Shown piece by piece: positions 6,195-9,722 of a DNA stretch of 9,722 nucleotides (position 1 is its first letter; each line of letters begins with the position of its first letter). Under the pieces are notes generated by a model. It was not told the DNA's origin and did no database searches. It saw nothing but the letters and a program-made list of their open reading frames with translations. The stretch comes from an uncultured Dialister sp. Its GTDB lineage: Bacteria; Bacillota; Negativicutes; Veillonellales; Dialisteraceae. The stretch is taken from NCBI GenBank assembly GCA_900545785.1, contig URAA01000050.1:1-9722 (forward strand), written 5' to 3'. The position numbers were made by a program, and so were the translations under genes.

Positions 6195-7994
6195 TTATTT
6201 GAATGACGGATCATCTTTTATGAAGCGTGTTCCGTGCAGTGTCAGGGCTTCGTCGTCTGCGAGGCCGTACGAGGGGGAGGACAGATCGTAGAGGCTTTCA
6301 TAATAATTGGAACGAATCTGCCAGATCCCCGAAGCGGTGTCATAGATCAGATCATTGGTAAATATACTGCCGGAATTTCTTCGCAAAGCAGACGGAAGTT
6401 CGGGATGAGCCGCCTGATAATCGGGAGAAAGATAGATCCAGAGAGGAATATGGGTCATATCATAAGTAAAGGGAGCAGTTCCGTGGTAATAGGCCATATC
6501 TTCTCCGTGATCGGAAAAATAAATCATGCTTTTTAAATTCATATAAAGGGAAGCATATTCAAATATATCCCGCAGAACCTGATCCGTATAAACGAGGGTC
6601 ACATCATAGTCCCGATACGGATCGGAGGGAGAAATGGAAGCGGTATCGGAAAAACCGACGGGAACTCTTGAAGAGTAATTATAATGACTGCCGTTGATAT
6701 GGATGAAAATAATTCTTTTGGCGGCAGGCGGCAATTCTTTCAATACAGAGACGGCATCACCGTCCAAGCCGCTTTCCCAATAAGAAGAGTCGGCACGGTT
6801 TCCGATGGCGGAAATTCCTGCGGTGGCAAGAGAACTCCTGTTTTGAAAAGAAATCCAGTCGGTATGATAGCCGGCAGCCCGGGCGGTATCGACGAGGCTG
6901 GCAGCATCTTTTAAAGACGCATCCGTGTACTGGCGGGTGCTTGTCAGAGCATAGGACAGGGACATCACGGTGGTGGAAAAATTGGAATAAGCTCTGTTAA
7001 AAAAGAAAAAATCCGGGGAAGAAGAGACGGATGATTCCCAAGGTGTCGTTTCTTCTCCGTAAGAGGGAGAAAAAACTTTCATATGATCCCGATTGGCGCT
7101 TTCGCCGATGACGATGATATGGGTTCCTTCCGTGGCGGTCTCTCCTTTTGCAATGGAAATATTTTCCGAATTTCTTTCCAGATTGTAACGTAAGGTGCTC
7201 AAGATTTGATAAGAACCGTCGCCCTTATTCATGGCGCGATAAATAGAAATCGGAAATACATGCATCATCTGACGAATAAATCCGCCGACAAATAAAATGG
7301 CGATGACTGCAAAGAAGAGGCGAAATTTGAAAGAAGCGCCGCGAAAAACCGGTTCTTTATAAATGACGGAAGAAATAATTTTGTGAGAGAAAAAGAAACA
7401 AAAAAGGAAAATGATGATGACCGAAGCGACGGTGCTTACCAAGTAAGGCAGGGGGACCACGGTCTCGATAAATTCAAAGGCTTCTCTTGCATTGGTCATA
7501 AAAATTGCCATCAAGACAAATAAATCCATTTCGCTGTGATAGATGACATAATAGGCGATATAAACGGCAGGAACGACAATCATAAAGAAAGAAAAGAGGC
7601 CGTACGCCGAAGCAAAAAGAGATGTTTTGTCCTTTATTTTTGTTTTTCCTGCAAAAAAGATATATGAGGAGGCAAAAAGTAAAAAGATCATGGTGTAATA
7701 ATCACCGAGATGTTTTTTCTCGGGAAGTTCAAGAAAAGCATAGGCCCATGTGAAAGTAGCAAACCATATAACAGGCAGAATCAAAGCATGAATGAAATAT
7801 TTCTTCAAAAATTCTCTTTTGAAAAAAAGAGGAAGGCAAAGAGAAACGAGAAGAAGTACCGCAAAAGAAGTCATTATCCGCGGATCTGAAAAGATTTGCT
7901 CCGCTTTATAATTTCCGCTGACCAGAAGAACGGCAAAAATGGCGGATGCGGTTATAAAAAAATGAAGAAGGCCGGGCATTAGGATTTTTTTCAT
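6195..7994 (-). CDS. Phosphoethanolamine transferase (EptA/CptA-like, sulfatase superfamily)
   Basis: Inner-membrane enzyme of 599 residues that would move phosphoethanolamine from phosphatidylethanolamine onto lipid A, LPS core or another envelope glycan on the periplasmic side. The N-terminal half has about six hydrophobic segments (roughly 10-27, 41-57, 69-89, 100-115, 130-152, 185-204, plus 228-240 leading into the soluble domain). The catalytic domain begins near 290: IIVIGESANRDHM carries metal ligand E298 and the nucleophile S299; H432 and H437 lie in HINGSHYNY; D495-H496 are in YFSDHGEDM, followed by H504 and H515 (THIPLW). The GESxxRxxM form with serine is closer to CptA/OpgE-like members than to EptA/MCR, which have GET. 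GGAGG lies 4 nt before ATG. The target molecule cannot be read from the sequence, so no symbol is given. Confidence 0.85.
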   Translation of the reverse strand: MKKILMPGLLHFFITASAIFAVLLVSGNYKAEQIFSDPRIMTSFAVLLLVSLCLPLFFKREFLKKYFIHALILPVIWFATFTWAYAFLELPEKKHLGDYYTMIFLLFASSYIFFAGKTKIKDKTSLFASAYGLFSFFMIVVPAVYIAYYVIYHSEMDLFVLMAIFMTNAREAFEFIETVVPLPYLVSTVASVIIIFLFCFFFSHKIISSVIYKEPVFRGASFKFRLFFAVIAILFVGGFIRQMMHVFPISIYRAMNKGDGSYQILSTLRYNLERNSENISIAKGETATEGTHIIVIGESANRDHMKVFSPSYGEETTPWESSVSSSPDFFFFNRAYSNFSTTVMSLSYALTSTRQYTDASLKDAASLVDTARAAGYHTDWISFQNRSSLATAGISAIGNRADSSYWESGLDGDAVSVLKELPPAAKRIIFIHINGSHYNYSSRVPVGFSDTASISPSDPYRDYDVTLVYTDQVLRDIFEYASLYMNLKSMIYFSDHGEDMAYYHGTAPFTYDMTHIPLWIYLSPDYQAAHPELPSALRRNSGSIFTNDLIYDTASGIWQIRSNYYESLYDLSSPSYGLADDEALTLHGTRFIKDDPSFK

Positions 7995-8118
7995 AATACC
8001 TCCATAAAAGTAAATGCTTGGTAAAAGATATATAACGGCAAAGATGACGGTGATCCTTACCGAACCGGATATCGGAGATGCGATGAATTATAAAATATCG
8101 CAAGTCATTTAAAAAAGG

Positions 8119-8138
8119 AAGATAAATTTCTTTATCTT
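8119..8138. repeat. 8-bp perfect inverted repeat near the candidate start of transcription
   Basis: AAGATAAA (8119-8126), spacer TTTC, and TTTATCTT (8131-8138) form a perfect inverted repeat. It lies immediately downstream of the - strand -10 box at 8143-8148, overlapping the predicted start of transcription, where a repressor would act. It is not followed by a T run, so it is not a good terminator. AT-rich palindromes arise easily by chance. Confidence 0.4.
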
Positions 8139-8142
8139 TGTT

Positions 8143-8171
8143 ATTATAATGTTTTACAAAGTAAATTTCAC
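8143..8171 (-). promoter_or_regulatory. Candidate promoter of the phosphoethanolamine transferase gene
   Basis: Read on the - strand, GTGAAA (8171-8166) and a perfect TATAAT (8148-8143) are separated by 17 bp. Transcription would begin near 8136, leaving a leader of about 140 nt before the ATG at 7994. The surrounding DNA is AT-rich, which lowers the weight of the match. A second TATAAT on this strand (8092-8087) has no usable -35. Confidence 0.45.
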
Positions 8172-8193
8172 GTAAATAAAAATATTTTTATTT

Positions 8194-8223
8194 TTGAAAA
8201 TATCTTGCAGTAAGATTTATTTT
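8194..8223 (+). promoter_or_regulatory. Candidate promoter of the HAD phosphatase gene
   Basis: TTGAAA (8194-8199) is followed after 18 bp by TATTTT (8218-8223), ending 26 bp before the ATG at 8250. It is an acceptable but not strong sigma-70-type promoter and would give a very short leader carrying GGAGG. Confidence 0.4.
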
Positions 8224-8249
8224 TTCGTACCATACATAAAGGAGGGATC

Positions 8250-9011
8250 ATGAAAAAATATTTTTTCTTTGATATAGACGGAACATTGACGACGCCGCTT
8301 ACACAGGATTATCCGGCGAGCACAAGGGAAGCCGTACGGCTTTTACAGAAAAACGGCCATTTTGTCGCTATCGCAACAGGGCGCATGCAGGCTGATGCCC
8401 GTGCGGTGGCGGAAGATCTGGGCATAACCGCTATGGTTTCCGACGGCGGAAACGGACTCACCATCGACGGAGATATTCTTTATCACAAGGGGCTGCCTTT
8501 GGAGCAGTGCAGGCTGCTTTTAAATGATATTGATATGGAAAAACATCCTTGGGCGGCAGCGCCGGAGAACAGGAAATACAGGATTGCCAAAACGGAACAT
8601 TATCTGGAAAAAATAAAAGATCGCTACTATGAAACGGCGATCATTCCCGATTACGACTACGGAGCGGCGGAGCAAATTTATAAAATATTCATCGCCTGTA
8701 CAAAGGAAGAAGTAAAGGATATACCTTTTCATGGTCTTCCCCATGTGTGGTTCAGCAGGGATTCCATGATCATCGAGCCGACCCACAAAGAGCAGGGGAT
8801 CATGGCGATCATGGAGAAATACCATGCGGAAGATGAACAGATTGTTGTTTTCGGAGACGGTCTCAATGATTGCACCATGTTCAGAAAAGAGTGGATGACC
8901 ATTGCCATGGGAAACGCAAAACCGGAACTAAAAGCTCGTGCCAAATATATCACCGATGATGCCGATGAAAACGGTATATATAATGCATGCCGCCGTTTCG
9001 GCTGGATATAG
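8250..9011 (+). CDS. Cof-type HAD-superfamily phosphatase
   Basis: Cytoplasmic Mg2+-dependent phosphatase of 253 residues, typical for the Cof/YidA subgroup (type IIB cap). All four HAD motifs are visible: motif I FFDIDGTLT with nucleophile D8 and acid/base D10; motif II T43 in IATGR; motif III K180 in EPTHKEQG; motif IV GDGLND with D203 and D207. Residues of about 85-165 form the variable cap that sets the substrate, usually sugar phosphates, nucleotides or cofactors such as pyridoxal phosphate or FMN. The true substrate cannot be predicted. A strong AAGGAGG sits 5 nt before ATG at 8250. The gene stands alone: divergent from the transferase gene upstream and closed by its own terminator downstream. 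Confidence 0.9.
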   Translation: MKKYFFFDIDGTLTTPLTQDYPASTREAVRLLQKNGHFVAIATGRMQADARAVAEDLGITAMVSDGGNGLTIDGDILYHKGLPLEQCRLLLNDIDMEKHPWAAAPENRKYRIAKTEHYLEKIKDRYYETAIIPDYDYGAAEQIYKIFIACTKEEVKDIPFHGLPHVWFSRDSMIIEPTHKEQGIMAIMEKYHAEDEQIVVFGDGLNDCTMFRKEWMTIAMGNAKPELKARAKYITDDADENGIYNACRRFGWI

Positions 9012-9033
9012 AAAGAGAAAATCAAAGGATGGG

Positions 9034-9071
9034 ATCACTGCTTCCGACAAATAAGTAAGCAGTGATTTTTT
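9034..9071 (+). terminator. Intrinsic terminator after the HAD phosphatase gene
   Basis: ATCACTGCTT (9034-9043) pairs perfectly with AAGCAGTGAT (9057-9066) around a 13-nt loop, followed by T to 9071. Flanking AATCA upstream and TGATT downstream can lengthen the stem. It begins 22 nt after the stop codon and separates this gene from the ecfA1 promoter. Confidence 0.85.
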
Positions 9072-9108
9072 GATTAAAGGAAATTGTAAACAAAATATAT
9101 CGTCTGCA

Positions 9109-9137
9109 TTGACAAATCGGCGGCGTTTTTTTAAAAT
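9109..9137 (+). promoter_or_regulatory. Strong sigma-70-type promoter for ecfA1
   Basis: A consensus -35 TTGACA (9109-9114), an exact 17-bp spacer and TAAAAT (9132-9137) as -10 form the best promoter in the window. Transcription would start near 9144, giving a leader of about 65 nt. The leader contains the 10-bp palindrome TGCAATTGCA (9173-9182), whose role, if any, is unknown. Confidence 0.78.
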
Positions 9138-9208
9138 ATAAGTTAACTGAAGTTAGAACGTGGCAGCTTATCTGCAATTGCAACAATTTATATGGAATCG
9201 AGGATGTA

Positions 9209-9722
9209 ATGGAAAGTCATCAGCAGGAGCGGGAAATCCTTTTTGATATCCGCCATCTTTCCCATACTTTTGAAACGGAAGACGGGAAAACTTTTGCTGC
9301 GCTGAAAGATGTGACGGCGCAGATCAGAAAGGGAGAATTTACTGCCATTATCGGAACGAACGGGAGCGGGAAATCTACACTGGCCCGTCATTTGAATGCA
9401 CTTCTGATTCCGACGGAAGGTGAGCTTGAAGTAGAAGGAATGCTGACTTCCGATGAAAGCTGTACTTGGAAAATCCGCCAGAAGGTGGGCATGGTATTTC
9501 AAAATCCGGACAACCAGCTTGTGGCGGCAGTCGTGGAAGAAGATGTAGCTTTCGGTCCCGAAAATTTAGGAATAGCGCCGGAAGAAATCGGAAAGCGGGT
9601 AGAGCTTGCTTTGAAGAAAGTGGGAATGACCGCTTTTAAAGACAGAGCGCCGTCGAAACTTTCCGGCGGGCAGAAACAGAGGATAGCCATTGCAGGCGTT
9701 CTTGCCATGCATCCGGACTGCA
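9209..9722 (+). CDS. ecfA1: Energy-coupling factor transporter ATPase EcfA1 (3' partial)
   Basis: The N-terminal 171 residues of a cytoplasmic ATPase that powers ECF-type vitamin or metal uptake together with EcfA2, the membrane protein EcfT and interchangeable substrate-binding S components. Visible: Walker [10 protein letters not shown] (49-57), then [11 protein letters not shown] typical of EcfA, the [18 protein letters not shown]-loop region with Q98, [12 protein letters not shown], and signature LSGGQKQR (151-158). Walker B and the switch histidine lie beyond the window end. The [15 protein letters not shown] combination favours EcfA1 over EcfA2. The start ATG at 9209 is preceded by GAGGA (9200-9204); an ATG at 9192 runs only five codons to TAA. 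The gene has its own strong promoter. Which vitamin is carried depends on S components not seen here. Confidence 0.9.
   Translation, partial: MESHQQEREILFDIRHLSHTFETEDGKTFAALKDVTAQIRKGEFTAIIGTNGSGKSTLARHLNALLIPTEGELEVEGMLTSDESCTWKIRQKVGMVFQNPDNQLVAAVVEEDVAFGPENLGIAPEEIGKRVELALKKVGMTAFKDRAPSKLSGGQKQRIAIAGVLAMHPDC

Noticed and set aside
6195..7994. Mobile colistin-resistance (MCR) gene
   Set aside because: The catalytic motif GES...R..M differs from the GET motif of MCR/EptA, there are no mobile elements nearby, and base composition resembles the neighbours; it looks like a resident gene.
8201..8216. TCTTGCAGTAAGA-like inverted repeat upstream of the HAD gene
   Set aside because: Only four paired bases on each side; not above background. 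It shares a few bases with the LytTR-like repeat but lacks a second copy at 21 bp.
9192..9209. Five-codon open frame whose TAA overlaps the ecfA1 ATG, possible leader peptide
   Set aside because: No ribosome binding site in front of it and no regulatory amino-acid pattern; more likely chance.

Overview
The window most likely comes from a diderm Firmicute of the class Negativicutes (Dialister/Megasphaera/Veillonella relatives). The basis is Firmicute-like strong Shine-Dalgarno sites (GGAGG before most genes), an EcfA-type transporter ATPase and a LytS/LytT two-component pair, combined with a lipid A/LPS-type phosphoethanolamine transferase that only makes sense in a cell with an outer membrane. 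The genus is inference; no rRNA or other taxonomic marker is present.

Layout. Bases 1-14 are not genomic: they match the 3' end of the Illumina TruSeq read-2 adapter, so this is a contig end. The genome begins at about base 15, inside the last codons of bioA (biotin synthesis, + strand). A strong bidirectional terminator separates bioA from a convergent LytT-like response regulator and its LytS-like sensor kinase (- strand, ATGA overlap). Divergent from the kinase are madL-madM (two-part malonate transporter), a terminator, and then mdcA (malonate decarboxylase alpha subunit, acetyl-ACP/CoA:malonate transferase), all on the + strand. After another bidirectional terminator come a phosphoethanolamine transferase (- strand), a divergent Cof-type HAD phosphatase (+) with its own terminator, and a consensus promoter driving ecfA1 (+), which runs off the window end.

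How the genes fit together. The centre of interest is 385-6103: a membrane kinase and regulator of the carboxylate-sensing BtsS/BtsR-YpdA/YpdB type, a malonate uptake system, and the enzyme that loads malonate onto a thiol carrier. An 11-bp perfect direct repeat at 21-bp period lies in the kinase/madL intergenic region, immediately upstream of the madL promoter. This is the geometry of a LytTR operator, and the repeat resembles the YpdB site. None of the other malonate decarboxylase genes (carrier protein, decarboxylase beta/gamma subunits, prosthetic-group synthesis, malonyltransferase) follows mdcA here. The locus may therefore be a reduced malonate-to-malonyl-thioester uptake module rather than a complete decarboxylation operon, unless those genes are elsewhere in the genome.

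There are no RNA genes, CRISPR arrays, insertion sequences or other mobile elements that I can see. No gene-free stretch exceeds 300 bases; the largest are 2814-3079 and 7995-8249.
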